Of a DNA stretch of 64,000 bases, positions 35,197 to 43,306 are shown piece after piece (the first letter of the stretch is position 1; every line of letters starts with the position of its first letter). The notes beneath the pieces are model-generated. The model worked only from the letters and a program-made list of their open reading frames with translations, did no database searches and was not told where the DNA came from. The position numbers were made by a program, and so were the translations under genes. The stretch lies in assembly GCA_934477125.1 (NCBI GenBank), contig CAKSOL010000010.1:1-64000 (forward strand). Direction: 5' to 3'. Source of the stretch: an uncultured Eubacteriales bacterium (GTDB taxonomy: Bacteria; Bacillota; Clostridia; Oscillospirales; Acutalibacteraceae).

Positions 35197-35262
35197 AAAA
35201 AATAAAACGTTCACCGATGCCGAAAAAGGGGATTGCTCCCCCTGGGGCTGCATCAATGAACG
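35197..35262 (-). terminator. Leader attenuator (terminator) before the minus-strand glutamine synthetase
   Basis: On the minus strand, CGTTCATTGATGC pairs with GCATCGGTGAACG (two G-U pairs), followed by TTTTATTTTTT. It sits between the promoter at 35303-35331 and the ribosome site, so it would stop transcription before the gene. An inner CCCC/GGGG stem adds stability. Its 5' arm overlaps the hexaloop hairpin at 35256-35273. Confidence 0.8.
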
Positions 35263-35273
35263 CCATTGCTCAT
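35256..35273 (-). promoter_or_regulatory. Hexaloop hairpin, candidate ANTAR binding site (GS leader)
   Basis: Minus-strand ATGAGC-AATGGC-GTTCAT folds to a 6-bp stem with a 6-base loop having A at position 1 and G at 4, the known ANTAR target rule. Its 3' arm is part of the 5' arm of the terminator at 35197-35262, so the two folds exclude each other. A second (P1) hexaloop was not found in this leader. Confidence 0.6.
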
Positions 35274-35302
35274 ACGAAAATAACATTTTCTTTTACTTAA
35301 AC

Positions 35303-35331
35303 ATTATAATAAGATTTGCGCCAAAAGTCAA
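35303..35331 (-). promoter_or_regulatory. Promoter of the GS-ANTAR-pyrG operon
   Basis: Minus-strand TTGACT (35326-35331) and TATAAT (35303-35308), spacing 17. The start codon is about 118 bases past the expected start of transcription, room for the attenuator. Confidence 0.8.
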
Positions 35332-35450
35332 TAATTAGTCATATGTTACGGCGGTTTTTTATTTTTATAAATAAAAACGTCTGAAACGATTTACATAATT
35401 AAGGAAATTTACAAAGATGTAAAAAATAATTCTGATATGCGGCTTTGGGG

Positions 35451-35479
35451 TTGACATTCTCAGCTGACGGGCGTATAAT
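35451..35479 (+). promoter_or_regulatory. Consensus promoter of the glnN-amt-asnB-dapL operon
   Basis: TTGACA (35451-35456) and TATAAT (35474-35479), spacing 17. It gives a leader of about 170 bases containing two hairpin elements. Confidence 0.85.
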
Positions 35480-35493
35480 GCTCTACGTTGAAA

Positions 35494-35545
35494 CGGCAAC
35501 GGTGTCGCAGATAGCAAATGCTATCGCTATCGTTGGCGCTTTTTT
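35494..35545 (+). terminator. First leader attenuator of glnN with embedded hexaloop
   Basis: CGGCAACG (35494-35501) pairs with CGTTGGCG (35531-35538), enclosing a GATAGC/GCTATC stem, followed by a six-T run: a premature terminator. The same 5' arm can instead form CGGC-AACGGT-GTCG (35494-35507), a 4-bp stem with a hexaloop having A1 and G4. A third option, CGTTG/CAACG around AAACGG, also competes. Pairings were drawn by eye. Confidence 0.65.
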
Positions 35546-35572
35546 ATTTTTCAAAGTAAATATTTTATTGTG

Positions 35573-35633
35573 ATTTGAGCGGCAATGGCGTCGTATAGGC
35601 AGTATTATCTGCCGACGCTGTTGCCGCTCAAAT
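35573..35633 (+). promoter_or_regulatory. Second leader hairpin of glnN with embedded hexaloop
   Basis: A 61-base near-perfect hairpin: ATTTGAGCGGCAATGGCGTC pairs with GACGCTGTTGCCGCTCAAAT (two G-U pairs), with an inner GGCAG/CTGCC stem and a GTATA bulge. TATTTTA follows, then the ribosome site AGGAAGGG at 35640. Its 5' arm contains CGGC-AATGGC-GTCG (35580-35593), a second A1/G4 hexaloop. It may be a weak terminator or control translation of glnN. Confidence 0.65.
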
Positions 35634-35658
35634 TATTTTAGGAAGGGAAGAAAAAATT

Positions 35659-37749
35659 ATGGCAAGTGTAACAGAAATTTTCGGCTCAAACGTATTTAAC
35701 GACGATGTTATGAAGCAGCGTCTCCCAAAGGAAACCTATAAGGCTATTCAGAATACGATTAAAAACGGCAAGCACCTTGACCCGGCTGTCGCGGTAGTTG
35801 TAGCAAACGCTATGAAGGACTGGGCTATTGAAAAGGGAGCAACTCATTTCACCCATTGGTTCCAGCCGATGACCGGCATAACCGCCGAGAAGCACGACAG
35901 CTTTATTTCTCCTAACGGCGCCGGAAAGGTTATTATGGAGTTTTCCGGAAAAGAGCTTATTCAGGGCGAACCGGACGCTTCCTCCTTCCCCTCCGGCGGA
36001 CTTCGCGCAACCTTTGAGGCGCGCGGATATACCGCCTGGGACCCCACCTCATACGCATTTATAAAGAACGGCGTTTTATGTATTCCTACGGCTTTCTGCT
36101 CATACGGCGGCGAGGCGCTTGATAAAAAGACTCCGCTGCTGCGCAGTATGGAGGCTATCAACCGTCAGGCGCTCAGGGTTCTCGGACTGTTCGGAAAAAC
36201 AAACGTTAAGTCGGTAAAAACAACGGTCGGTCCGGAGCAGGAGTATTTTCTGGTTGATACGGACGTTTATGAAAAGCGCAAGGATTTGATTTTCACCGGA
36301 CGTACCCTTTTCGGCGCAAAGCCGCCTAAGGGTCAGGAGCTTGAGGATCACTATTTCGGAACGATTAAGAGCCGCGTTCAGGCGTTTATGAAAGAGCTTA
36401 ACGAGGAGCTTTGGAAGCTCGGAATACTGGCGAAGACCGAGCATAACGAGGTTGCTCCCGCTCAGCACGAATTGGCGCCGATTTTTGCAACAACCAATAT
36501 CGCGGCGGACCATAACCAGCTTACGATGGAGCTTATGCAGCGGATTGCAAAGAAACACCATATGGTCTGCCTGCTTCACGAAAAGCCGTTTGCGGGCGTA
36601 AACGGCAGCGGAAAGCATAACAACTGGTCGCTTTCCACCGATACCGGCGTAAACCTTCTGGAGCCGGGAGAAACGCCCTATGAAAACGCTCAGTTCTTGC
36701 TTTTCCTGTGCGCAGTTATAAAGGCTGTCGACGAATATCAGGATTTGCTTAGAATATCGGTCGCCTCGGCGGGCAACGATCACCGTCTGGGTGCGAACGA
36801 AGCTCCCCCCGCAGTTGTTTCAATGTTCCTGGGCGAGGAGCTTGAGGAAATCCTTGAGGCCATAGAAACCGATACCTCCTATGGCGGAAAGGAAAAGGAG
36901 CTTATGCGTATCGGAGTTCATACCCTGCCCAAATTCCCCAAGGACACAACGGATCGCAACCGTACTTCTCCCTTCGCTTTTACCGGCAATAAGTTTGAAT
37001 TCCGTATGCTCGGCTCAGCTGCTTCAATTTCCGACACCAATGTGGTGCTCAACACGGCGGTCGCCGAGGAATTGAAGCAATTTGCGGACACTCTTGAAAA
37101 AGCGGACGATTTTGAAACCGCTCTTCATGATTTGATAAAGAAGGTCATAACCGAGCATAAGCGCATTATCTTCAACGGCAACGGATATGACGATTCGTGG
37201 ATTGAGGAGGCTGAAAAGCGCGGTCTGCTCAACCTTAAAACCACTCCGGACTGCCTGCCCTATCTGCTCAAAAAGAAAAATGTTGATTTGTTTACCACTC
37301 ATAAGGTATACAGCGAGGCTGAAATCAAGGCGCGCTATGAGATTATGCTTGAGAATTACTGCAAGATAATCAATATTGAGGCGCTGACTATGATAGATAT
37401 GGCTTCAAAGGATATTCTGCCCTCGGTAAGCGCTTATGCGCATGAGCTTGCCGATACCATAGGCGCTAAAAAGGCGTGCGCCGCGGTTGACTGCTCCTAT
37501 GAGGAGGACGTTCTGACGCGTGTCAGCAGGCTTACCGGTTCGGCTTATTCGAGACTTAAAATGCTTGAAAAGGCGCTTATGGAGGTTCATACATTAACCG
37601 ACTCGGCAGAGCAGGCAAAGGCATATAAGGAAAGCGTTATTCCGGCGATGGATGCGCTGCGCATAACGGCGGATGAGCTTGAAACCTGCGTTTCGGAGGA
37701 TTACTGGCCGTTCCCGTCCTATGGTGAGCTGCTTTTCAGCGTAAAATAA
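35659..37749 (+). CDS. glnN: Glutamine synthetase type III
   Basis: ATP-dependent ammonia assimilation into glutamine by the large dodecameric GSIII class; 696 residues, the normal size. Characteristic blocks are the N-terminal FGSNVFNDDVMKQRLPKETY, THFTHWFQPMTGITAEKHDSF, GPEQEYFLVD, KTEHNEVAPAQHELAPIF, AGVNGSGKHNNWSL and GNDHRLGANEAPPA. It heads an operon with the Amt-PII fusion 32 bases later. Control by the two-element leader and the divergent ANTAR protein is inferred. Confidence 0.97.
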   Translation: MASVTEIFGSNVFNDDVMKQRLPKETYKAIQNTIKNGKHLDPAVAVVVANAMKDWAIEKGATHFTHWFQPMTGITAEKHDSFISPNGAGKVIMEFSGKELIQGEPDASSFPSGGLRATFEARGYTAWDPTSYAFIKNGVLCIPTAFCSYGGEALDKKTPLLRSMEAINRQALRVLGLFGKTNVKSVKTTVGPEQEYFLVDTDVYEKRKDLIFTGRTLFGAKPPKGQELEDHYFGTIKSRVQAFMKELNEELWKLGILAKTEHNEVAPAQHELAPIFATTNIAADHNQLTMELMQRIAKKHHMVCLLHEKPFAGVNGSGKHNNWSLSTDTGVNLLEPGETPYENAQFLLFLCAVIKAVDEYQDLLRISVASAGNDHRLGANEAPPAVVSMFLGEELEEILEAIETDTSYGGKEKELMRIGVHTLPKFPKDTTDRNRTSPFAFTGNKFEFRMLGSAASISDTNVVLNTAVAEELKQFADTLEKADDFETALHDLIKKVITEHKRIIFNGNGYDDSWIEEAEKRGLLNLKTTPDCLPYLLKKKNVDLFTTHKVYSEAEIKARYEIMLENYCKIINIEALTMIDMASKDILPSVSAYAHELADTIGAKKACAAVDCSYEEDVLTRVSRLTGSAYSRLKMLEKALMEVHTLTDSAEQAKAYKESVIPAMDALRITADELETCVSEDYWPFPSYGELLFSVK

Positions 37750-37781
37750 TATGAATGTTGAATTTTAAGGGATGATTTAAT

Positions 37782-39569
37782 ATGACACAGGCAATATATG
37801 ACGCCATACATAACGAAGTATACGGCGTATGGTTTTTGATAGGCGCGGCGCTCGTTTTCTGGATGCAGGCGGGCTTCGCAATGGTTGAAACAGGCTTTAC
37901 CAGGGCGAAAAACGCCGGAAACATTTTAATGAAGAACCTTATGGACTTCTGTATCGGAACGGTTATGTTCATTCTGATAGGCTTCGGAATTTTCCTCGGC
38001 GAGGATTTGGTCGGCTTAATCGGAAAGCCAGGATTTGATATTTTCACCGATTATGCCCATTTTGATTGGTCGAATTTCGTGTTCAACCTTGTTTTCTGCG
38101 CAACAACCGCAACAATAGTTTCAGGCTCAATGGCTGAGCGCACAAAGTTCCTCTCATACTGCGTTTATTCAGCGGTTATCTCGGCTGTTATTTACCCGGT
38201 TGAGGCTCATTGGACCTGGGGCGGCGGCTGGCTTTCAAAGTTAGGCTTCCATGATTTCGCCGGTTCAAACTGTATTCATATGGTCGGCGGTATATGCGCC
38301 CTTATCGGAGCGGCGATGGTAGGTCCGCGTATCGGAAAGTTTGTCCGCGATAAGGACGGCAAGGTAACAAAGGTCAACGCGTTCCCCGGTCATAACCTCC
38401 CGATAGGCTGTCTCGGCGTGTTTATTCTGTGGCTCGGCTGGTACGGCTTTAACGGCGCCGCCGCAACGTCGATTGAGGAAATGGGTTCGGTATTTGTGGC
38501 AACAACGATAGCTCCCTCTGTTGCAACGGTCGTTGCAATGATATTCACCTGGGTTAAATACGGCAAGCCTGATGTTTCGATGTGCCTTAACGCTTCCCTC
38601 GCAGGTCTGGTTGCAATAACCGCTCCCTGTGATGTATGCGATGCTTTCGGCGCCATAATGATAGGTCTTGTTTCCGGATTGATAGTTGTATTCGGAGTAT
38701 GGTTCCTTGATTATAAGCTCCATGTTGACGACCCCGTAGGCGCGGTTGCGGTTCATTTGTGCAACGGCATTTGGGGAACGATTTCCGTCGGCTTGTTCGC
38801 AACTAAATCCGCTCCCGCGTTTGCAAGAGGAATAGGCGACGGTGTAAGCTTCGGCGCAAACCAGATTGCCGGAGAGGGACTTTTCTACGGCGGCGGCTTT
38901 AAGCAGCTGGGATTGCAGCTGCTCGGTATGTTCTCAACGGCTGCCTGGACCGCGGTTACAATAACGCTTGCGTTCCTTGTTATAAAGAAGATTTTCGGTC
39001 TGCGCGTTTCCCGCGAGGAGGAAATGGAGGGACTTGACGTTAAGGAGCACGGTCTCCAGAGCGCATATGCCGGAATTGCAATGCTTCCCGAATTTATAGA
39101 TGAGGGCAGCGAGCCGACAGTCGTTTCCGGAGATGTTCCGGAGGCTCAGGCGGTCGAGGTTCACGAAATGCCCCGCGTTGCCGCGGATACTCCTCCGGTT
39201 CACGGCAAAAAGCTTACCAAGGTTGAGGTCGTCTGCAAGGAGTCCAAGCTTGAGGCTCTTAAAAACGCTATGGTCGGTATCGGTATTACCGGTATGACTG
39301 TGTCGCACGTACTCGGCTGCGGAATACAGAAGGGCAAGCCCGAATTTTACCGCGGCGTTGAGGTTGAGGCCTCGCTTCTCCCGAAGGTTCAGGTTGATAT
39401 AGTCGTAAGCGCGGTTCCGGTCGCTCAGGTTATCGCAACTGCAAAGAAGGTTTTATATACAGGTCATATCGGAGACGGTAAGATATTCGTTTACGATGTT
39501 GAAAACGTTGTTAAAATCCGTACCGGCGAGGAAGGCTATGACGCCCTGCAGGATGTTGAGCAGTATTAA
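37782..39569 (+). CDS. amt: Ammonium transporter fused to a C-terminal PII domain
   Basis: 595 residues. The N-terminal 400 or so residues are an AmtB-type channel with eleven helices (FWMQAGFAMVETGFTRAKN, twin-His helices with HWTWGGGWLSKLG and DDPVGAVAVHLCNGIWGT). After an acidic/Pro-rich linker, residues about 476-585 form a full PII (GlnB/GlnK) domain: TKVEVVCKESKLEALKNAM, GCGIQKGKPEFYRGVEVE with the T-loop Tyr, and TGHIGDGKIFVYDVENVVKI. PII normally blocks AmtB from the cytosol, so here the gate is covalently attached. Second gene of the glnN operon. Confidence 0.95.
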   Translation: MTQAIYDAIHNEVYGVWFLIGAALVFWMQAGFAMVETGFTRAKNAGNILMKNLMDFCIGTVMFILIGFGIFLGEDLVGLIGKPGFDIFTDYAHFDWSNFVFNLVFCATTATIVSGSMAERTKFLSYCVYSAVISAVIYPVEAHWTWGGGWLSKLGFHDFAGSNCIHMVGGICALIGAAMVGPRIGKFVRDKDGKVTKVNAFPGHNLPIGCLGVFILWLGWYGFNGAAATSIEEMGSVFVATTIAPSVATVVAMIFTWVKYGKPDVSMCLNASLAGLVAITAPCDVCDAFGAIMIGLVSGLIVVFGVWFLDYKLHVDDPVGAVAVHLCNGIWGTISVGLFATKSAPAFARGIGDGVSFGANQIAGEGLFYGGGFKQLGLQLLGMFSTAAWTAVTITLAFLVIKKIFGLRVSREEEMEGLDVKEHGLQSAYAGIAMLPEFIDEGSEPTVVSGDVPEAQAVEVHEMPRVAADTPPVHGKKLTKVEVVCKESKLEALKNAMVGIGITGMTVSHVLGCGIQKGKPEFYRGVEVEASLLPKVQVDIVVSAVPVAQVIATAKKVLYTGHIGDGKIFVYDVENVVKIRTGEEGYDALQDVEQY

Positions 39570-39600
39570 GCTGTTCGGATAAAAATTAAATTTTATACGG

Positions 39601-39625
39601 TCAGGGCGGCGTTATACCGCCCTGA
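39601..39625 (+). repeat. Intercistronic hairpin between amt and asnB
   Basis: TCAGGGCGG / CCGCCCTGA arms around seven bases, in the 99-base gap before asnB. No T-run follows (TAAAGCATT), so it is more likely an mRNA processing or partial-termination element than a full terminator. Confidence 0.55.
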
Positions 39626-39668
39626 TAAAGCATTATATTTATAATAAAATCGGAAAGAGGAAAGAAAT

Positions 39669-41243
39669 ATGTGTTCCATTATGGGTTATATCGGCAGCGG
39701 GCTTTCGCTCGATGAATTTAAAAAGGGGTTCGGCGCAACGGTTTCGCGCGGTCCCGACAGCTCGGCGGTGGTAACGCTCAATAACGGATATATGGGATTT
39801 CATCGTCTTTCCATTATGGGGCTTACCCCGGAGGGTATGCAGCCGTTTTCATTAGGAGAGCAAAAGGTTATATGCAACGGAGAAATTTACGGCTTCCGCA
39901 GGCTTCGCGAGGAGCTTATTAAAAAAGGGTATACCTTTAAAAGCGAGTCGGACTGCGAAATTCTTCTTCCGCTTTACCGCGAATATGGCGTTTCCATGTT
40001 CCGTATGCTCGACGCCGAATACGCTATGGTGATTTATGACGGCTCCGGATTTGTTGCCGCACGCGACCCGATAGGTATTCGTCCCCTTTATTACGGCTGC
40101 GACCGTTCCGGCGGTATACTTTTTGCATCCGAGCCGAAAAACCTTGTAGGTCTTTCTGATAAAATTATGCCTTTCCCGCCCGGACATTATTATAAGGACG
40201 GTAAATTTGTATGTTACAGGGATATGACCGAGGTCAGCACGGTTGTCAGGGACGATATTGACACGGTTTGCAGAAATATCAGGGAAAAGCTGATAGCCGG
40301 AATAGAGAAAAGGCTTGACGCCGACGCGCCCCTCGGCTTTCTGCTCAGCGGCGGTCTTGATTCGTCGCTTGTATGCGCGGTATCGGCAAAGCTGCTTAAA
40401 AAGCCTATAAGAACCTTTGCTGTCGGTATGAGCACCGACGCGATAGACCTTAAATATGCCCGTGAGGTCGCTGATTATATCGGCAGCGAGCATACCGAAA
40501 TATTTATAACCCGCGACGACGTTATACAGGCTTTGCCGGAGGTCGTTCATCTGCTCGGAACCTACGATATAACGACTATCCGCGCAAGTATGGGAATGTA
40601 CCTTATCTGTAAGGCAATTCACGAGCAGACCGATGTAAGAGTTCTTCTGACCGGTGAAATTTCCGATGAGCTTTTCGGGTATAAGTATACCGATTTTGCG
40701 CCGAGTGCCGAGGAATTTCAAAAGGAATCGCAGAAGCGTATCCGCGAGCTGCATATGTATGACGTTCTGCGCGCTGACCGCTGTATATCCGTAAACTCTC
40801 TTGAGGCGCGCGTTCCGTTCGGCGATCTTGATTTCGTTGAATATGTTATGAGTATTGATCCGCAGATGAAAATGAACACCTACGGAAAGGGCAAGTATCT
40901 GCTGCGCCGCGCGTTTGATGGCGATTGGCTGCCGCAGGATATCCTTATGCGCGAAAAGGCTGCTTTCAGCGACGCTGTCGGTCATTCGCTTGTTGACGAC
41001 TTAAAGGAATACGCCGAAACGCAGTATACCGATGAAGAATTTGCGGAAAAATGCAAAAAATACGATTTTGCCGTTCCGTTCACCAAGGAGTCGCTGCTTT
41101 ATAGGGAGCTGTTTGAGGAATACTATCCCGGTCAGGCGGAAATGATTGCGGATTTCTGGATGCCGAACCGCTCATGGGAGGGCTGCGACGTAAACGACCC
41201 GTCCGCAAGGGTGCTTTCCAACTACGGCGACAGCGGCAAATAA
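39669..41243 (+). CDS. asnB: Asparagine synthase (glutamine-hydrolysing)
   Basis: Transfers glutamine amide nitrogen to aspartate; 524 residues. The class II glutaminase begins with the catalytic Cys2 (MCSIMGYIG) and shows VSRGPDSS and ICNGEIYGFRRLREEL. The synthase domain has the PP-loop FLLSGGLDSSLVCAVSA and later LTGEISDELFGYKYTDFAPS. It is in a glutamine-centred operon; dapL follows after 18 bases. Confidence 0.96.
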   Translation: MCSIMGYIGSGLSLDEFKKGFGATVSRGPDSSAVVTLNNGYMGFHRLSIMGLTPEGMQPFSLGEQKVICNGEIYGFRRLREELIKKGYTFKSESDCEILLPLYREYGVSMFRMLDAEYAMVIYDGSGFVAARDPIGIRPLYYGCDRSGGILFASEPKNLVGLSDKIMPFPPGHYYKDGKFVCYRDMTEVSTVVRDDIDTVCRNIREKLIAGIEKRLDADAPLGFLLSGGLDSSLVCAVSAKLLKKPIRTFAVGMSTDAIDLKYAREVADYIGSEHTEIFITRDDVIQALPEVVHLLGTYDITTIRASMGMYLICKAIHEQTDVRVLLTGEISDELFGYKYTDFAPSAEEFQKESQKRIRELHMYDVLRADRCISVNSLEARVPFGDLDFVEYVMSIDPQMKMNTYGKGKYLLRRAFDGDWLPQDILMREKAAFSDAVGHSLVDDLKEYAETQYTDEEFAEKCKKYDFAVPFTKESLLYRELFEEYYPGQAEMIADFWMPNRSWEGCDVNDPSARVLSNYGDSGK

Positions 41244-41261
41244 AAAGCGAGGCTTTTTAAA

Positions 41262-42458
41262 ATGAAACCTAATAAGAACTATAAAAAGCTTAACGGTTCA
41301 TATTTGTTTTACGATATAGAGCAAAAGGTAAAGGCTTATTCAAAGAAATTTCCGGATAAAAAGCTTTTGCGGCTCGGCGTCGGCGATGTAACGCTGCCGC
41401 TGTGCGATGCGGTTATAAAGGCAATGTATTCGGCGGTTGAGGATCAATCCAAAAAGGAAACCTTTCACGGCTATATGCCGGAATGCGGCTGGGAAAAGCT
41501 CAAGGATGCTATCGCCGGATATTATGCGCGCCGCAAAGTGTTTCTTGAAAGAGATGAAATTTTCATTTCTTCGGGCGCCGGCGACGACCTCGGCGATATT
41601 CTCGACCTGTTTGACCGCGATAACACGGCTCTCGTTATCGAGCCGGCTTATCCTGCCTATGTTGACTCAAATATAATAGCCGGTCACAGAGTCGTTCATA
41701 TGCCGTCGGATAACTGGACCCATTTTGCTCCTTTCCCCGATGACAATATCAGAGTCGATATAATATACATATGCTCGCCGAATAATCCTACCGGCGCGGT
41801 ATTTGAATATGAAAAGCTTAAAGCATGGGTGGATTATGCGAATAAAAACGGAGCTGTTCTGATTTTCGACGCCGCCTACGAGGCTTTTATCGGAAATGAG
41901 GATATACCTCACAGCATTTTTGAGATAGAGGGCAGCCGAAAGTGCGCAATAGAAATATGCTCGCTTTCAAAAACCGCCGGATTTACCGGTGTCCGCTGCG
42001 GATATACCATAATCCCGAAAACGCTGAAAAGAAAGGGAATGACGCTCAATGATATGTGGGTAAGAAACCGCACCACCAAAACAAACGGAGTGTCCTATAT
42101 AGTACAGTGCGGAGCGGCGGCGGTATTTTCCGAGGAGGGGCAAAGGCAGGTAAGAGAAAACCTTGAGGTATACCGCGGCAACGCGAGAACCCTTATGAAA
42201 GCGCTGGACAGCTGCGGAATATGGTACTGCGGAGGAGAAAACGCGCCGTATATCTGGTTTAAATGCCCCGATAATATGACAAGCTGGCAATGCTTTGACC
42301 TTCTGCTTAACGAAAAGCAGATAATCGGCACTCCCGGCGTAGGTTTCGGGGAATGCGGCGAAGGGTATTTCCGGCTTTCCTCGTTCGGCGACACAGAGGA
42401 AACAAAGGAAGCCGCAAGGCGCATAGCCGAGCTTTTTTCAAGAAACGGCAGGGAATAA
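41262..42458 (+). CDS. dapL: LL-diaminopimelate aminotransferase
   Basis: PLP enzyme that converts tetrahydrodipicolinate to LL-diaminopimelate using glutamate, a one-step branch of lysine and peptidoglycan synthesis. The 398-residue protein shows LRLGVGDVTLPLCDAVIKAM, SGAGDDLGDIL, CSPNNPTGAVF and the PLP Lys in CSLSKTAGFTGVRCGYTI. As last gene of the glnN-amt-asnB operon it ties cell-wall amino acid supply to nitrogen status. A strong terminator follows. Confidence 0.94.
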   Translation: MKPNKNYKKLNGSYLFYDIEQKVKAYSKKFPDKKLLRLGVGDVTLPLCDAVIKAMYSAVEDQSKKETFHGYMPECGWEKLKDAIAGYYARRKVFLERDEIFISSGAGDDLGDILDLFDRDNTALVIEPAYPAYVDSNIIAGHRVVHMPSDNWTHFAPFPDDNIRVDIIYICSPNNPTGAVFEYEKLKAWVDYANKNGAVLIFDAAYEAFIGNEDIPHSIFEIEGSRKCAIEICSLSKTAGFTGVRCGYTIIPKTLKRKGMTLNDMWVRNRTTKTNGVSYIVQCGAAAVFSEEGQRQVRENLEVYRGNARTLMKALDSCGIWYCGGENAPYIWFKCPDNMTSWQCFDLLLNEKQIIGTPGVGFGECGEGYFRLSSFGDTEETKEAARRIAELFSRNGRE

Positions 42459-42463
42459 ACAGT

Positions 42464-42502
42464 AAAAACGCGCGGGAGATTTCAGTCTCCCGCGCGTTTT
42501 TT
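42464..42502. terminator. Bidirectional terminator after dapL
   Basis: AAAAACGCGCGGGAGA / TCTCCCGCGCGTTTTTT with a 6-base loop. T-runs on both strands allow it to end dapL and the convergent Cys-rich mini-gene. Confidence 0.9.
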
Positions 42503-42540
42503 GCAGGGCGCTTTAACTTATGCGGTTAAGCCGTTAAGAC

Positions 42541-42678
42541 TTAGCATCCGCAGCCGTTATCACAACCGCAGCCGCATCCGCCGCCGTTGTTTGTGCCTAC
42601 TCCGCAGCCGCAGCAAACGAGAACAAGAATGAGAATGAGGATCCAGGTGCAGTTGCCTCCGAACGCGTTGTTACACAT
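42541..42678 (-). CDS. Small Cys/Gly-rich membrane peptide
   Basis: A 45-residue product with ATG at 42678 preceded by a full AAGGAGG ribosome site. It starts MCNNAFGGNCTW, continues with a hydrophobic run of alternating Ile, Leu and Val, and ends in a glycine- and cysteine-rich tail (CGCGCDNGCGC); ten Cys in all. Similar short peptides in gut clostridia are often labelled high-cysteine chorion-like proteins and have no known function. Metal binding or a role in the spore envelope is possible but unproven. Convergent with dapL, divergent from ctsR. Confidence 0.75.
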   Translation of the reverse strand: MCNNAFGGNCTWILILILVLVCCGCGVGTNNGGGCGCGCDNGCGC

Positions 42679-42771
42679 ATCACTAACCTCCTTTTCCTGT
42701 TTTCAATCCATACTATGCCGCGGCAGGTTTTGGGGTCACAAAAAATTTTTCAAAAAAATTCAAAAAGGGTA

Positions 42772-42799
42772 TTGACTTTTCCTGACTTTCGTATATAAT
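42772..42799 (+). promoter_or_regulatory. Promoter of the ctsR operon
   Basis: TTGACT (42772-42777) and TATAAT (42794-42799), spacing 16. Both ends overlap CtsR-like operator sequences. Confidence 0.78.
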
Positions 42800-42818
42800 A
42801 AAAGTCAGGAAAGGTCAA
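42772..42818. promoter_or_regulatory. Dyad of CtsR-like operators
   Basis: TTGACTTTTCCTGACTTT (42772-42789) and AAAGTCAGGAAAGGTCAA (42801-42818) are inverted copies matching at 17 of 18 bases. Each resembles the CtsR heptad pair (A/G)GTCAAA-NAN-(A/G)GTCAAA; the right copy contains an exact GGTCAAA. One covers the -35 box and the other the transcription start, fitting autorepression by CtsR. Confidence 0.75.
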
Positions 42819-42832
42819 AAAGGTGATACAAG

Positions 42833-43285
42833 ATGAGAATAAGCGATATAATAACCGCCGAAATATTGCGTATGCTTGATGAGTCGGACGTTAATACGGC
42901 TGAAATTCAACGCAACGAATTGGCAAGCGATATCGGCTGCGCGCCGAGTCAGATAAATTATGTGCTTTCCTCGCGTTTTACCCCGGAACACGGATATACG
43001 GTCGAGAGCCGCAGGGGCGGCGGAGGATATATCCGTATACACCGCGTTGTTATGAGCCATTCCTCAGCGGTTATGCACATTATAAATTCGGTAGGCAATT
43101 CGCTGGATGCGATGACCGCCCGCATAGTTGTTGAAAATTGCAGGCAGTCCGGTTTGATAGACGCGGAATCGTCAAGACTTATAGAGGCGGCGTTTTCAAA
43201 CAATGTTATGCGGTGCGTGCCTCCCGCCTCAAGAGATACGCTGCGGGCGGCAATACTGAAGGAAATGCTGCTTACCCAGATATAA
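42833..43285 (+). CDS. ctsR: Transcriptional repressor CtsR
   Basis: Heat-shock repressor of clp genes, 150 residues. The winged helix-turn-helix region reads QRNELASDIGCAPSQINYVLSSRF, followed by the beta-wing HGYTVESRRGGGGYIRI with the tetraglycine tip that touches the DNA minor groove and senses temperature. AAGGTGAT is the ribosome site. First of four genes; its own operators overlap the promoter. Confidence 0.95.
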   Translation: MRISDIITAEILRMLDESDVNTAEIQRNELASDIGCAPSQINYVLSSRFTPEHGYTVESRRGGGGYIRIHRVVMSHSSAVMHIINSVGNSLDAMTARIVVENCRQSGLIDAESSRLIEAAFSNNVMRCVPPASRDTLRAAILKEMLLTQI

Positions 43286-43306
43286 AAAATTATTGGAGAT
43301 GTTTTT

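Noticed and set aside
35480..35640. T-box or glutamine riboswitch in the glnN leader
   Set aside because: No T-box sequence or specifier arrangement was seen, and the layout fits tandem hexaloop attenuators better.
39852..40985. 377-codon open frame on the minus strand, opposite asnB
   Set aside because: Antisense shadow of a well-conserved gene with no recognisable domain.
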